Below are positions 54,319 through 63,535 of a DNA stretch of 64,000 bases, in pieces. This stretch comes from Desulfuromonas versatilis (GTDB taxonomy: Bacteria; Desulfobacterota; Desulfuromonadia; Desulfuromonadales; NIT-T3). Position 1 is the first letter of the stretch; each line of letters begins with the position of its first letter. The position numbers and the translations under genes were made by a program. The notes under the pieces are model-generated. The model saw nothing but the letters and a program-made list of their open reading frames with translations, searched no databases and was not told where the DNA came from. The stretch covers positions 620,001-684,000 of the forward strand of contig NZ_AP024355.1 in the NCBI RefSeq assembly GCF_019704135.1, read 5' to 3'.

Positions 54319-55767
54319 TTGTTCTTCCGCTCCATTCGCTTCCGACTCACCCTCTGGTATGCCCTGACCCTGGCCGTCATCCTGGCGGCCAGCGGATTCT
54401 TCTGGCACCTGTACCTGGAGTCCAACCTGCTGGCCCAGGTTGATCAGCGGCTGCTCAAAATTGCCGGGGACGTGGCCTCCTACCAGGCCAAGAGCCAGGA
54501 GTTGGGGCGGGGCAACCCCTGTGAGCGGTTGCTGAGTTTTCGCGGCAGCCACCATTGGGGCGAGTACCTGCAATTGCTGGACGTCGAGGGCAATGTCCTT
54601 TGCTACAGTGCTAACCTGGATGGGGTCCCTCTCCCCTTCAGCGCCCACTCGGCGAAGGCCGCGCTGCGCGAGGGCCTGTTTTTTCAGACCGTCGAGCAGA
54701 AGGATACTCCCCAGATCCGCCTGCTGACCTACCCGCTGCGGGGGGGAGACGCCGCCGAGTTGCTTCGGGTCGGGGAGAATCTCGACTCCAACGAGGCGGT
54801 GCTGCGGGGGCTGCGGCTGATTTTTCTCACCTCCACCCCCCTGGCCATCCTGGCCCTGGCCTTCGGCGGCTGGTTTTTGGCCGGTCGCGCCCTGGCCCCG
54901 GTGGTGCGCATCACCAGCACCGTGCGCAAGATCTCCGCGGAAAAGCTCTCCCAGCGGCTCCCGGTTCGAGACACCCGGGACGAGATCGCCGAACTCGAGC
55001 TCACCTTCAACGAGATGCTCCATCGTCTCGAGGAGTCCTTCAACAAAATCAAGCAGTTTACCGGAGACGCCTCCCACGAGCTGCGCACCCCGCTGGCCAT
55101 TCTGCGTGGCGAAACCGAAGTCACCCTGCGCTGGGCCAAAGACCCCGAGGAGCTGCGCCGCACCCTCGAGTCGAACATGGAAGAGATCGACCGCATGGAG
55201 CGGATCATCGAGGACCTGCTGACCCTGGCCAAAAGCGAAGCCGGGGAATCGCGCCTGGAGATCACCAGTTTCAGCCTCAGCGACCAGCTGCAGGATCTCT
55301 ATCTGCAGGGGCGCATGCTGGCCGAGCCGAAGGACATCGAGTTCTCCCTGACCCTGCGGGTGGACAAGGAGATCCTTATCGATGCCGATCAGCTCCAGCT
55401 GCACCGGGTCTTTCTCAACCTGATCTCCAACGCCATCAAGTACACTCCGCGGGGAGGGAAGGTGGACGTCTCGTTGACGGTCCAGGGGGATCAGGCGGTG
55501 GTGGCGGTGGCCGACACGGGGATCGGCATCGGGCAGCAGCACCTGCCGCACATTTTCGACCGCTTCTACCGGGTCGACGAGGCCCGCAACCGCGAGGTCG
55601 GCGGCACCGGCCTGGGGCTGGCCATCGTCAAGTGGATCGTGGCGGCCCACGGCGGGCGCATCGAGGTGAGGTCCACCCCCGGCGAGGGGAGCGTGTTCAC
55701 CGTCTATATCCCCAAGCACGGTCCGCCTTACGAATCCGAGCCGCTCGACGGGCCGGAGCACGGCTGA
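54319..55767 (+). CDS. Sensor histidine kinase (CusS-like, partner of the OmpR regulator)
   Basis: A 482-residue inner-membrane kinase. First transmembrane helix near residues 13-33, periplasmic sensor ~35-165, second helix ~170-190, HAMP, HisKA with DASHELRTPL (phosphorylated His about residue 253) and HATPase_c with NLISNAIKYTP and DTGIGIG...GGTGLGLAIV. The start is TTG 54319, positioned after GGAGG. No other start fits the first helix. It resembles heavy-metal sensors of the CusS group. Followed by a terminator before the protease gene. Confidence 0.93.
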   Translation: MFFRSIRFRLTLWYALTLAVILAASGFFWHLYLESNLLAQVDQRLLKIAGDVASYQAKSQELGRGNPCERLLSFRGSHHWGEYLQLLDVEGNVLCYSANLDGVPLPFSAHSAKAALREGLFFQTVEQKDTPQIRLLTYPLRGGDAAELLRVGENLDSNEAVLRGLRLIFLTSTPLAILALAFGGWFLAGRALAPVVRITSTVRKISAEKLSQRLPVRDTRDEIAELELTFNEMLHRLEESFNKIKQFTGDASHELRTPLAILRGETEVTLRWAKDPEELRRTLESNMEEIDRMERIIEDLLTLAKSEAGESRLEITSFSLSDQLQDLYLQGRMLAEPKDIEFSLTLRVDKEILIDADQLQLHRVFLNLISNAIKYTPRGGKVDVSLTVQGDQAVVAVADTGIGIGQQHLPHIFDRFYRVDEARNREVGGTGLGLAIVKWIVAAHGGRIEVRSTPGEGSVFTVYIPKHGPPYESEPLDGPEHG

Positions 55768-55791
55768 GCGAACAACCTCGGAAACGGTACA

Positions 55792-55829
55792 AAACGCCTG
55801 GCGTCCTGTGGATTCCAGGCGTTTTTATT
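55792..55829 (+). terminator. Terminator of the two-component operon
   Basis: 10-bp stem AAACGCCTGG / CCAGGCGTTT with a 13-nt loop (55792-55824), then TTATT. It separates the kinase gene from degP. Confidence 0.8.
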
Positions 55830-55904
55830 GCGTATCCGCACATTGACTTGGGCAGCCCCGGTGATTAAATAGGTGACGTAAATTCCACTTCAAGGAGGTT
55901 TTTC

Positions 55905-57293
55905 ATGAAGCTGCGCAACCCTCTTTATTCCCTGCTTTGCCTGTTGCTTGCCCTGGCCCTTCCCGGTGTCGCCACTGCGGTGGACGGGCCCGACTTCGTC
56001 ACCCTGGCCAAAAACCTGAAACCGGCGGTCGTCAACATCAACACCTCCAAGACCGTGCAGCCGCGCCGGCCGATGCTGCCCGGGCCCCGCTCGCCCCAGG
56101 ACCAGCTTTTCGAGGACTTCTTCGACCGCTTCTTCGGCGGCCAGCCCGTTCCTCCGCGCAAGGAGCGCTCCCTGGGCTCGGGGTTCATCATTTCCAAGGA
56201 CGGCTACATCCTGAGCAACAACCACGTGGTCGAAGGGGCCGACGAGGTGAACATCAAGCTGGCCGACGGCCGCAGCTTCAAGGCGACGGTCAAGGGGCTC
56301 GACCCCAAGCTGGATATCGCCTTGCTGAAAATCGACACCGACGAGGAGCTGCCCGTCGCCCGGATCGGCGACAGCGAAGGGCTCAAAGTCGGCGAATGGG
56401 TCATGGCCATCGGCAACCCCTTCGGCCTGGAGCAGACGGTGACGGTAGGGATTGTCTCCGCCAAGGGGCGGGTCATCGGCGCCGGGCCCTATGACAACTT
56501 CATCCAGACCGACGCCTCGATCAACCCGGGCAACTCCGGCGGGCCCCTGTTCAACATCAAGGGCGAGGTGGTCGGCATCAACACGGCGATCGTCGCCGGC
56601 GGCCAGGGAATCGGCTTCGCCCTGCCGATCAACGCCGCCAGCGCCATCGTACCGCAGCTCAAGGAGACCGGGCACGTCACCCGCGGGTGGCTGGGGGTTT
56701 CCATCCAGCAGGTCAACGAGGAACTGGCCGCCTCCTTCGGCCTGGACAAGGCCCGTGGCGCCCTGGTGGCCGAGGTGGTGAAGGACTCCCCGGCGGAGAA
56801 GGCCGGTTTCAAGCGCGGCGACATCATTCTCGGCTTCGACGGCAAGCCGATCGAGGAGATGAGCGACCTGCCGCGGCTGGTGGCGGCCACCGCGGTGGGC
56901 AAGAGCGTCAAGCTGGAAGTGTGGCGCGAGGGCAAAACCCGGGAACTGTCGGTCAAGATCGGCAAGCTCGACGAGGACGAGGCGGCCGCGGCCGCGGCGC
57001 CGGAAGGGGCCGGGGTGCTGGGGCTTTCGGTGACCGATCTGACCCCGGAGATCGCCCGTTCTCAGGGGCTGGAGGGGACTCGCGGGGCCCTGGTCACCGC
57101 GGTCGATCCCCAGGGCCCGGCTGCCGAATCCAACCTGCGCCCCGGCGATGTGGTTCTCGAGGTCAACGGCAGCGAGGTGAAGGATGCCGCCGCCTTCCGC
57201 TCCGCGGTGGGCAAGCCCGAGGCGGGCAAGGTGCTGCGGTTGCTGGTGCAGCGGGGTCAGAATCTGTTCTACACCACCCTGAAAGTCAAATAG
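55905..57293 (+). CDS. degP: Periplasmic Do-like serine protease (DegP/HtrA)
   Basis: A 462-residue exported protease-chaperone. Signal peptide to about residue 25 (ATAVDG). Trypsin-like domain with triad His107 (SNNHVV), Asp137 (KLDIALL) and Ser211 (GNSGGP). Two PDZ domains follow (~255-345 and ~360-455). Degrades or refolds misfolded envelope proteins. AAGGAGG is optimally placed before ATG 55905. Adjacency to the OmpR-type two-component system suggests stress control, though a terminator separates them. degP versus degQ naming is not decidable here. Confidence 0.93.
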   Translation: MKLRNPLYSLLCLLLALALPGVATAVDGPDFVTLAKNLKPAVVNINTSKTVQPRRPMLPGPRSPQDQLFEDFFDRFFGGQPVPPRKERSLGSGFIISKDGYILSNNHVVEGADEVNIKLADGRSFKATVKGLDPKLDIALLKIDTDEELPVARIGDSEGLKVGEWVMAIGNPFGLEQTVTVGIVSAKGRVIGAGPYDNFIQTDASINPGNSGGPLFNIKGEVVGINTAIVAGGQGIGFALPINAASAIVPQLKETGHVTRGWLGVSIQQVNEELAASFGLDKARGALVAEVVKDSPAEKAGFKRGDIILGFDGKPIEEMSDLPRLVAATAVGKSVKLEVWREGKTRELSVKIGKLDEDEAAAAAAPEGAGVLGLSVTDLTPEIARSQGLEGTRGALVTAVDPQGPAAESNLRPGDVVLEVNGSEVKDAAAFRSAVGKPEAGKVLRLLVQRGQNLFYTTLKVK

Positions 57294-57327
57294 CTCCCGC
57301 CCTTCCGGAGCAGCAGGTCGTGCAGAC

Positions 57328-57364
57328 AAAAGGCCCCGGACCGATGGTCCGGGGCCTTTTTGAC
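57328..57364 (+). terminator. Bidirectional terminator after degP
   Basis: Perfect 15-bp stem AAAAGGCCCCGGACC / GGTCCGGGGCCTTTT with a 3-nt loop, then TTTTT. Serves degP and the convergent 46-aa gene. Confidence 0.9.
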
Positions 57365-57382
57365 GCCTGGACGGGCCAGGGG

Positions 57383-57523
57383 CTATTGGCGGGGGTCGAG
57401 CCGGGCTTCCTTGACCGCCATGTCCACCACCGGCAGAGAGGGGACTTCGGTCAACCCGTAGCGGGCCTTGAGGTCCATGTCCTCGGGGGCGTTGGCCAGC
57501 AGTTTTTCGGCGATATTCGTCAT
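57383..57523 (-). CDS. 46-residue protein of unknown function
   Basis: Encoded from ATG 57523, with AGGAGG six bases upstream. The sequence (MTNIAEKLLANAPEDMDLKA start, ending VKEARLDPRQ) is compact, charged, with no signal or membrane segment. The very good ribosome site, isolated position and own terminator make it a credible small gene. I recognise no family. Confidence 0.65.
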   Translation of the reverse strand: MTNIAEKLLANAPEDMDLKARYGLTEVPSLPVVDMAVKEARLDPRQ

Positions 57524-57705
57524 TTGGGACCTCCTGGAATGGCAACGCGAAATTGGTCCCTTCTCAGTGGGGCAAGCGAGCCCCAATTTACCAACCGGGC
57601 CCGGGGTGTCAACCCGCCTGCCGGCGCCATGTTTTCTTTTCTCCCCCATCGGCTAGAATATCTTTAATCGCCGGGATAACCGAACGTTGCCATCCAGGAG
57701 GTGCC

Positions 57706-59316
57706 ATGGCTGAAGCGTTTCGTCCGAGACCCGTGTACATCGCCGATTCCTTCATGCTGCCGGTGGGCAAGTACGACGGCCGGCACCGCGAGAAGCGCAA
57801 CTTTTTCCAGACCCTCGAGGCGGTACACGCGCTGCTCGATGGGGCCGCGGTAAAAAGAGAGAAGATCGACTGCGTGGTGGTGGGCAGCCAGAACCCCTTC
57901 GCCTTTTCCGGCGTCGACAATGTTGCCGCCAAGGCTGCCGGGGTATTGGGGATCAGCGGCGCCAAGTCCCTGCTGGTGGATACGGCCAGCTCCTCGGGGG
58001 CCAGCGCCTTCGAGGCCGCCTACATGGAGATCGCCTCGGGGCGCCACGAAAATGTGCTGGCCATCGGCATCCAGAAAATGAGCGATGTGGACACCGGGGC
58101 GGCGACCCGCATCGTTGCCGGGGTCATCGACCGCGAAGAGGCCGAGTTCGGCCTGACCATGCCGGCCTGCGGGGCGCTGGTGGCCGGGGCGCTGATGGAC
58201 GAATTCGGGCTCGGGCCGGAGGACTGGACCGACTTCAGCGCCAGGCTGACCGCGCGCGCCCAACATTTTGCGGCGAAAAACCCCCTGGCCCACCTGGATT
58301 ACGAAATCCCCGTGGAGCAGTACTACGCCGACATCGAAAACGGCAAGAACTACCTCTATTACGATCCGCTGCGCTATTACGATTTCTGCCCTATGTCCGA
58401 CGGGGTGGGGGCCTGCCTGCTGACCAGCTCCCCCCAGGAGGTGGTGGTCGCCGGGGTGGGGTCGGGAACCGACATCCCGACCATCGCCGACCGCCGGACC
58501 TTCACCACCTTCCCGGCCACGGTCATCGCCCAGCGCTACGCCCTGGGGATGGCAGGCCTCAAGGATCTCGGCGAGCTCGAGGGGAAGGTCCATATCAACA
58601 TGCACGACCCCTTCAACGGCTTTGGGCCCATCAATATGGCCGACCTGGGGGTGGTGCCCCGCGAGCGGCTGCTCGAGGGGCTGCTCGACGAGAGGCTGAC
58701 CGGGGAATGGGGGCGCTATCCCACCAACCTCACCGGGGGGCTCAAGGGGCGCGGCCATCCCCTCGGGGCCACGGGGATGATCCAGATCGTGGAGAATCAC
58801 CAGATGGTGCGGGCGGGGCGCTTCAAGGCGGGCCTGTCCCATTCCATCGGCGGCCCGATCAACAACAACGTGGTGATCCTGGTCGAGCAGACCCGTCATC
58901 TGGAAAAACGCAACCCCGTCCCTTACCGGCCCGACTCCCTTCCGGCCCTGTCCAGGCTCAAACCGGCGGGGGTCACCCTGGAATCGGTGTTTGCCAAAAA
59001 ATCCCGGGTCGCCGCCCGGCTGGTGGCCCAGACCTCCCGCCACGACTACAAGAGCGGCGACCCCACCCGCACCCTGCTGCTGTTTGCCGCGCCGGTGGGC
59101 AAGGAGGAGTACCGCTTCCTGATCGGCCTCGATCCGGCGGCGAGGGAAACCCTGGTCCACCTGTCGCCCGGCGAAAAGCTGCTGCTGGAGAGGGTGGACC
59201 AGGAGATCCGGGTCAACGACGTGCCGATCCGCCGCTTCTACCGCCGGACCCTGGAGGGGATCATGGAGCTGGCCGACACCGCCAAGCGGCGCTTGCGTCG
59301 CAACCACCGGGAATGA
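57706..59316 (+). CDS. Thiolase-fold (SCP2-like) protein lacking the nucleophilic cysteine
   Basis: A 536-residue protein of the thiolase superfamily. The Cys-loop position reads DTASSSGAS: Ser95 stands where the acyl-carrying cysteine (CxSG) should be. The histidine motif GHPLGATG is intact, and the second loop is HSIGGPINNN rather than a C-IGG motif. HDPFNGFGP replaces the NEAFA/HDCF loop. About 130 C-terminal residues (VAQTSRHDY... RRFYRRTLEGI) extend beyond the thiolase core. Canonical thiolysis or condensation therefore seems unlikely. A scaffold, regulatory or altered acyl-transfer role is possible. AGGAGG precedes ATG 57706. The gene overlaps the RNase Z-like gene by ATGA. Confidence 0.85.
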   Translation: MAEAFRPRPVYIADSFMLPVGKYDGRHREKRNFFQTLEAVHALLDGAAVKREKIDCVVVGSQNPFAFSGVDNVAAKAAGVLGISGAKSLLVDTASSSGASAFEAAYMEIASGRHENVLAIGIQKMSDVDTGAATRIVAGVIDREEAEFGLTMPACGALVAGALMDEFGLGPEDWTDFSARLTARAQHFAAKNPLAHLDYEIPVEQYYADIENGKNYLYYDPLRYYDFCPMSDGVGACLLTSSPQEVVVAGVGSGTDIPTIADRRTFTTFPATVIAQRYALGMAGLKDLGELEGKVHINMHDPFNGFGPINMADLGVVPRERLLEGLLDERLTGEWGRYPTNLTGGLKGRGHPLGATGMIQIVENHQMVRAGRFKAGLSHSIGGPINNNVVILVEQTRHLEKRNPVPYRPDSLPALSRLKPAGVTLESVFAKKSRVAARLVAQTSRHDYKSGDPTRTLLLFAAPVGKEEYRFLIGLDPAARETLVHLSPGEKLLLERVDQEIRVNDVPIRRFYRRTLEGIMELADTAKRRLRRNHRE

Positions 59317-60326
59317 GATCGGTCTTTTACCCGAGCCTGATCAACGGGCCCTTCGGCGACCCGGCCCTCTACGTGCGGGTGGCGCATCTCGGCGAGGCCC
59401 TGCTGTTCGACTGCGGGGACCTGCAGCGCCTGACCACCCGCGAAATGCTCAAAATCCGGGGGGTGTTCGTCTCCCACGCACACATCGATCACCTGATCGG
59501 ATTCGACCAGTTGCTGCGCGCCTTTCTCTACCAGGACACCCAGCTGCTGCTCTGCGGACCGCCGGGGATCGCCGAGCAGATTGCCGGGCGGCTTTCGGGC
59601 TATACCTGGAACCTGGTCGAAGGCTACCCCTTCAGCCTCAGGGTGCGCGAATGGGGAGAGAAACTGGGGCGGCAGGTGGTGTTCCGGGCCGGCAATGCCT
59701 TTCGCCCGGAGGAGCAGGAGCCCTGGGCCTTCCCGCAGGGCCAGCTGCTGGAGCACTCCGCTTACGGGGTGCGGGGGGTGGCGCTGGACCATGGCGGCAT
59801 CATCTCGCTGGGTTTCGCCCTCGAGGAACCGCTGCACGTGGCCATCCACAAGGACGCGTTGGAGTGCCGGGGCTACCTGCAGGGGCCCTGGTTGACCCGC
59901 TTCAAGGACCTGGTGCGCAGCGGCGCCTCGGCGGAGACGCCCACGCGAGTGCCCCTCGCCGCCGGGGGGGAGATCTCACGGCCGCTGGGCGAGCTGGTCG
60001 ACGAGGTTGCCCATACCGAGCGCGGGATGAAGATCTGTTACGTGACGGATGCGGCCCCGGTTTCGGAAAATTTCTTGAAAATAACCCGCCTTGCCGACCA
60101 GAGCCACCTGCTGGTGATAGAGGCGCCGTTCAGCCACGAGGAAATCGATCGGGCCCGGCAGCGCAATCACCTCACCGCCCGCTTGGCGGGGGAACTGGCG
60201 CGCAGGGCCGCCGTGGCGCGGCTGCAGGTGTTCCACCACTCGCCGCGCTACCAGAGTACCCCTCAGTTGCTGGAGGAGGAGGCCAGGCAGGCCTTCGCGG
60301 GAGCGACCGTGGCCGGTCCGGGGTGA
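59313..60326 (+). CDS. RNase Z-like MBL-fold hydrolase
   Basis: A 337-residue metallo-beta-lactamase-fold protein with FVSHAHIDHLIGF (HxHxDH, about residues 53-59), HSAYGVRGVALDHGG and the YVTDAAP segment, close to RNase Z/ElaC-type enzymes. The C-terminal FHHSPRYQ histidine matches the family's last metal ligand. Substrates may be RNA ends or cyclic nucleotides. The overlap of its start with the thiolase-fold gene implies coupled translation. It lies just upstream of the NarL-type kinase gene. Confidence 0.85.
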   Translation: MRSVFYPSLINGPFGDPALYVRVAHLGEALLFDCGDLQRLTTREMLKIRGVFVSHAHIDHLIGFDQLLRAFLYQDTQLLLCGPPGIAEQIAGRLSGYTWNLVEGYPFSLRVREWGEKLGRQVVFRAGNAFRPEEQEPWAFPQGQLLEHSAYGVRGVALDHGGIISLGFALEEPLHVAIHKDALECRGYLQGPWLTRFKDLVRSGASAETPTRVPLAAGGEISRPLGELVDEVAHTERGMKICYVTDAAPVSENFLKITRLADQSHLLVIEAPFSHEEIDRARQRNHLTARLAGELARRAAVARLQVFHHSPRYQSTPQLLEEEARQAFAGATVAGPG

Positions 60327-60365
60327 ATCAGCTGCCGAATATCACTGGATTTGCCCACCGCGGAG

Positions 60366-60381
60366 CTGTGCAATTGCACAG
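60366..60381. promoter_or_regulatory. Perfect 16-bp palindrome, candidate operator
   Basis: CTGTGCAATTGCACAG is fully self-complementary and lies 36 nt before the kinase start codon, between the hydrolase and histidine kinase genes. AGCACTGTGCT just downstream is a weaker related half-site pair. Likely a binding site for a dimeric regulator of the two-component pair. Confidence 0.5.
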
Positions 60382-60416
60382 TGTAATAATGAGAGCACTG
60401 TGCTATCGTGGTCGCC

Positions 60417-61799
60417 ATGCGCCTGACCCTCAAACACCAGATCATTCTGGCTCCGGCCACCGTCCTGTTGCTGATGACCCTGCTGCTGGGTTTTCTGCAA
60501 TATACCTACTGGGACCTGTCGATCAAGCGGCAGCAGGCCCGGAACCTGGGGACGGCGTTCGTCGCCCTGGCCGAGATCGACCTGACCACCCAGCGGCTCT
60601 ACCGCCTGGCCATCATGCTGAGCGGCGAATCCCGCATCGAGCTCGGCCAGTTGCAGGCCATGGCCGAGTTGCACGCCAATCTCGGTGCGGCTGTGGAGCG
60701 GGTCATGGAGCTGATGCCGCTTCCCGACCGTACTGTGGCCCTGCTGCAGCAGTCGGTCAACGACCTCAATCCCGAGCGGGGATTCGACGCCGAGCGCATC
60801 CTGTCGGCGATTTCCATTCTGCGCCCCCAGCTGCTGACGCTTTCCGAGTTGACCCAGAAGCAGCGGGCCCGATTGCGGGACATCCAGGCCAGGGACATCG
60901 ACGAGCTGGTGGCACGCACCACCCTGGTGAGCATCGTGGTTCTGGGCGCGGCCATCCTGCTGGGGATCTTCCTGTCGCTGGCCCTGGGGCGCAACATCCT
61001 GCGCCGCATCCAGGCGCTATCCGACAGCGCCGGGCGCATCGTCCGCGGGGACCTCTCGCCGCCGCCGGCGCCGGCCCGGGTGCGGGACGAGCTGGATGAG
61101 CTGGCCGTGTCCATCAACCGGATGACCGACCAGCTGATTCGGGTGGTGGGTTCGGAAAAACTGCTCGAGGGGGCCGAGGAGGAACGGCGCCGGATCGCCA
61201 TGGACATTCACGACCAGACCCTCAGCGATCTCTCTTCGGTGCTGCGCGGCATCCAGGAACTCAAGCAGGCCAGCGATTGCCGGCCGCAGGCCAGTCGCCT
61301 GGAGGAGGATCTGCAGAAGGCCATGACCAACCTGCGGGAGGTTATGGACAACCTGCATCCGCAGGCCCTGGAGATCCTCGGCCTGGGGGCCGCCCTGCAG
61401 TCCCACCTGGAGCGGCATCTGTCCCGCGGCGATCTGCCGGAATACCACCTCTACGTAAGCCCCGAGGTCGATGCCGCGGGCCTTTCCCGCCTGGCGCGCC
61501 TGACCCTCTACCGGATCGCCGTGGAGGCCATTCACAACGTCATCAAGCATGCCCGGGCCAGCCGCTACGAGGTCGACATCGACCGGCGCGCAGGGGCCCT
61601 GGTTCTCGCGGTGGAGGATAACGGGGTCGGCTTCGACCCGAAAAACGGAGCCCTGGGACGCGGAAGAGGGCTGCACAACATCCAGGAGCGGGCCAACGCC
61701 ATCGGCGCCCGGGTCGCCTGGAAGCCTTCGCGGTTCACCAGCGGCACCCGTTTTGAGTTGATCCTCCCGCTTCGCGAGAGCAGCACCCAGGAGTCATAA
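60417..61799 (+). CDS. NarL-type sensor histidine kinase (HisKA_3 family)
   Basis: A 460-residue inner-membrane sensor kinase. Hydrophobic helix ~8-32, extracytoplasmic region, second helix ~170-195, HAMP ~200-250, then dimerisation/phosphoacceptor helix with RRRIAMDIHDQTL (His about residue 265) characteristic of HisKA_3, and an ATPase domain with VEAIHNVIKHARA, EDNGVGF and GLHNIQERA. Start ATG 60417 (MRLTLKH) is used. A GTG three codons earlier is possible. Its regulator follows after three bases. Confidence 0.93.
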   Translation: MRLTLKHQIILAPATVLLLMTLLLGFLQYTYWDLSIKRQQARNLGTAFVALAEIDLTTQRLYRLAIMLSGESRIELGQLQAMAELHANLGAAVERVMELMPLPDRTVALLQQSVNDLNPERGFDAERILSAISILRPQLLTLSELTQKQRARLRDIQARDIDELVARTTLVSIVVLGAAILLGIFLSLALGRNILRRIQALSDSAGRIVRGDLSPPPAPARVRDELDELAVSINRMTDQLIRVVGSEKLLEGAEEERRRIAMDIHDQTLSDLSSVLRGIQELKQASDCRPQASRLEEDLQKAMTNLREVMDNLHPQALEILGLGAALQSHLERHLSRGDLPEYHLYVSPEVDAAGLSRLARLTLYRIAVEAIHNVIKHARASRYEVDIDRRAGALVLAVEDNGVGFDPKNGALGRGRGLHNIQERANAIGARVAWKPSRFTSGTRFELILPLRESSTQES

Positions 61800-61802
61800 A
61801 CC

Positions 61803-62558
61803 ATGCCGGAAAAGCTGGAACTTATCATCGCCGAGGACAACCCCAAGGACTTCGAATTTCTCGAGCAGCTGATCGATGGCTGGGACTTCCCCTGCCACAT
61901 CGAGCGGGCCAACAACGGCCAGCTGGCCCTGGAACTGGCCCTGAAGCAGGAAAATCCCCTGGTGGTCAGCGACATCCAGATGCCCGAGCTCAACGGCATC
62001 GAGTTCGCCCGTACCCTCTGGCAGAAGAAGCCCTCGGCCCGCATCGTGTTCTGGAGCCAGTACAAGGACGAGATGTACGTCAGGGCGCTGGCGCGCATCG
62101 TGCCTCCCGAAACGGTCTACGGCTACATCCTCAAGTCGAGCCCCCGGGAGCGCATCTCTTCCGCCATCCAAACGGTGCTCATCGACGAGCAGTGCTGGAT
62201 CGACCCCGAGGTGCGCAAGGTTCAGGGGCGCGCCGGGCACAGCCAGACGGCCCTGTCTGACATCGAATACGAGGCGCTGGTGGACATCTCCCTCGGCCTC
62301 ACCGACAACCTCATCGCCCAGCGCCGCTACCTCTCGCGGCGGGGGGTGCAGAGCCGCCTCAATTCCCTCTATACCAAGCTCGGCATCGACCAGGAGCAGT
62401 TTCACGGCGACAAATTCGGCGACGCCTTCAATCTGCGCAACCGCGCCGTGGCCAGCGCCCTGCGCCGCGGCCTGCTCAACGCCTTCGAGTTGGAGCACGA
62501 GGAGGAGGATTTTCAGGCCTGGCTCAAGCGCTTCAAGGGGAGCCAGCGGATCAGCTGA
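61803..62558 (+). CDS. LuxR/NarL-type response regulator
   Basis: A 251-residue regulator: receiver domain with IIAEDN and the phosphoacceptor aspartate in NPLVVSDIQMPELNG (about residue 60), then a LuxR-like HTH (~150-195; ALSDIEYEALVDISLGLTDNLIAQRRYLS). It has ~55 extra C-terminal residues beyond the HTH. Three-base gap from the kinase indicates a cognate pair. DNA targets are unknown. Confidence 0.92.
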   Translation: MPEKLELIIAEDNPKDFEFLEQLIDGWDFPCHIERANNGQLALELALKQENPLVVSDIQMPELNGIEFARTLWQKKPSARIVFWSQYKDEMYVRALARIVPPETVYGYILKSSPRERISSAIQTVLIDEQCWIDPEVRKVQGRAGHSQTALSDIEYEALVDISLGLTDNLIAQRRYLSRRGVQSRLNSLYTKLGIDQEQFHGDKFGDAFNLRNRAVASALRRGLLNAFELEHEEEDFQAWLKRFKGSQRIS

Positions 62559-62663
62559 GGCAAAAACCGCCGCGAGGACCAAAAGCGAAATTCAGCTGTT
62601 GACTTGCCGGAAAAGTTTTGGTATCTAATACGCCCCGTCGGAAAAAGCGCCGATACGATCAGC

Positions 62664-62738
<75 letters not shown>

Positions 62739-62746
62739 GAATAACG

Positions 62747-62785
62747 AAGCCCCGCAGGAGAAAAATCCCTGCGGGGCTTTGAGTT
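62747..62785 (+). terminator. Terminator after tRNA-Gly
   Basis: 12-bp stem AAGCCCCGCAGG / CCTGCGGGGCTT with a 9-nt loop (62747-62779), followed by TGAGTTTTGG. Confidence 0.75.
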
Positions 62786-62815
62786 TTGGCCAGGCACGCC
62801 AAAGGATCAGCCACC

Positions 62816-63418
62816 ATGCAGCTGGAAACCTTCCTCCACGCGCTCACCTCCTATTTCGTCATCATCGACCCCATCGGCGCGGCGGTCATCTTTCACGGCC
62901 TCTCCGACGGCGAGGAGCGCCGCTACGCGATCCGCATGGCGATCCGCGCGACGGTCATCTCCATCGCCATCGTGCTGGTCTTCGGCTTCTGCGGCGAGGC
63001 CCTGCTCACCCGCCTCGGCATCACTATCGACGCCCTGCGAGTCAGCGGCGGGCTGCTGCTGTTCTACACCGCCTTCAACATGATCACCCGCCAGGGCGGC
63101 AGCGGCTACAGCAAGTCGGGCTACACCCTCGACATCTCGGTGTTTCCCATGTCGATCCCCCTCATCGCCGGGCCCGGCTGCCTGACCCTGACCATCCTGC
63201 TCTTCTCCCAGGTCGAGGGGCGCGTGGCGCTTCTCTCCCTGGTCCCCGCCGTGCTGCTCATCTACCTGCTGACCCTGGCCATGCTGCTGGCGGCCCGCTA
63301 CCTGAAAAAGGTCATCGGCAAGACCGGCGACGACATCCTCCAGCGCCTGCTCGGGGTGATTCTCGCCGCCTTGGCGATCCAGTTCATTGCGGATGGGATC
63401 CGCGGGATCGCCGGGTAA
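62816..63418 (+). CDS. MarC family inner-membrane protein
   Basis: A 200-residue protein with six hydrophobic helices, including the YFVIIDPIGAAVIF and PLIAGPGCLTLTILL motifs of MarC. The family was linked to multiple antibiotic resistance but its function remains unclear, and it is not a proven transporter. ATG 62816 with AAAGGAT ten bases upstream is chosen. An earlier in-frame start ten codons upstream would begin inside the preceding terminator region. Confidence 0.9.
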   Translation: MQLETFLHALTSYFVIIDPIGAAVIFHGLSDGEERRYAIRMAIRATVISIAIVLVFGFCGEALLTRLGITIDALRVSGGLLLFYTAFNMITRQGGSGYSKSGYTLDISVFPMSIPLIAGPGCLTLTILLFSQVEGRVALLSLVPAVLLIYLLTLAMLLAARYLKKVIGKTGDDILQRLLGVILAALAIQFIADGIRGIAG

Positions 63419-63535
63419 GGAAAAGGCGGTCCTCCGGCCCTCCCGCGGGTGCCGAATGCAGGCGGGCCGTGGGGAGAGTGGACAAAGCTGGTGGGAACAA
63501 AGTCTCCCAGAGTTGAAGGCTGGCCCGAACCAAAA

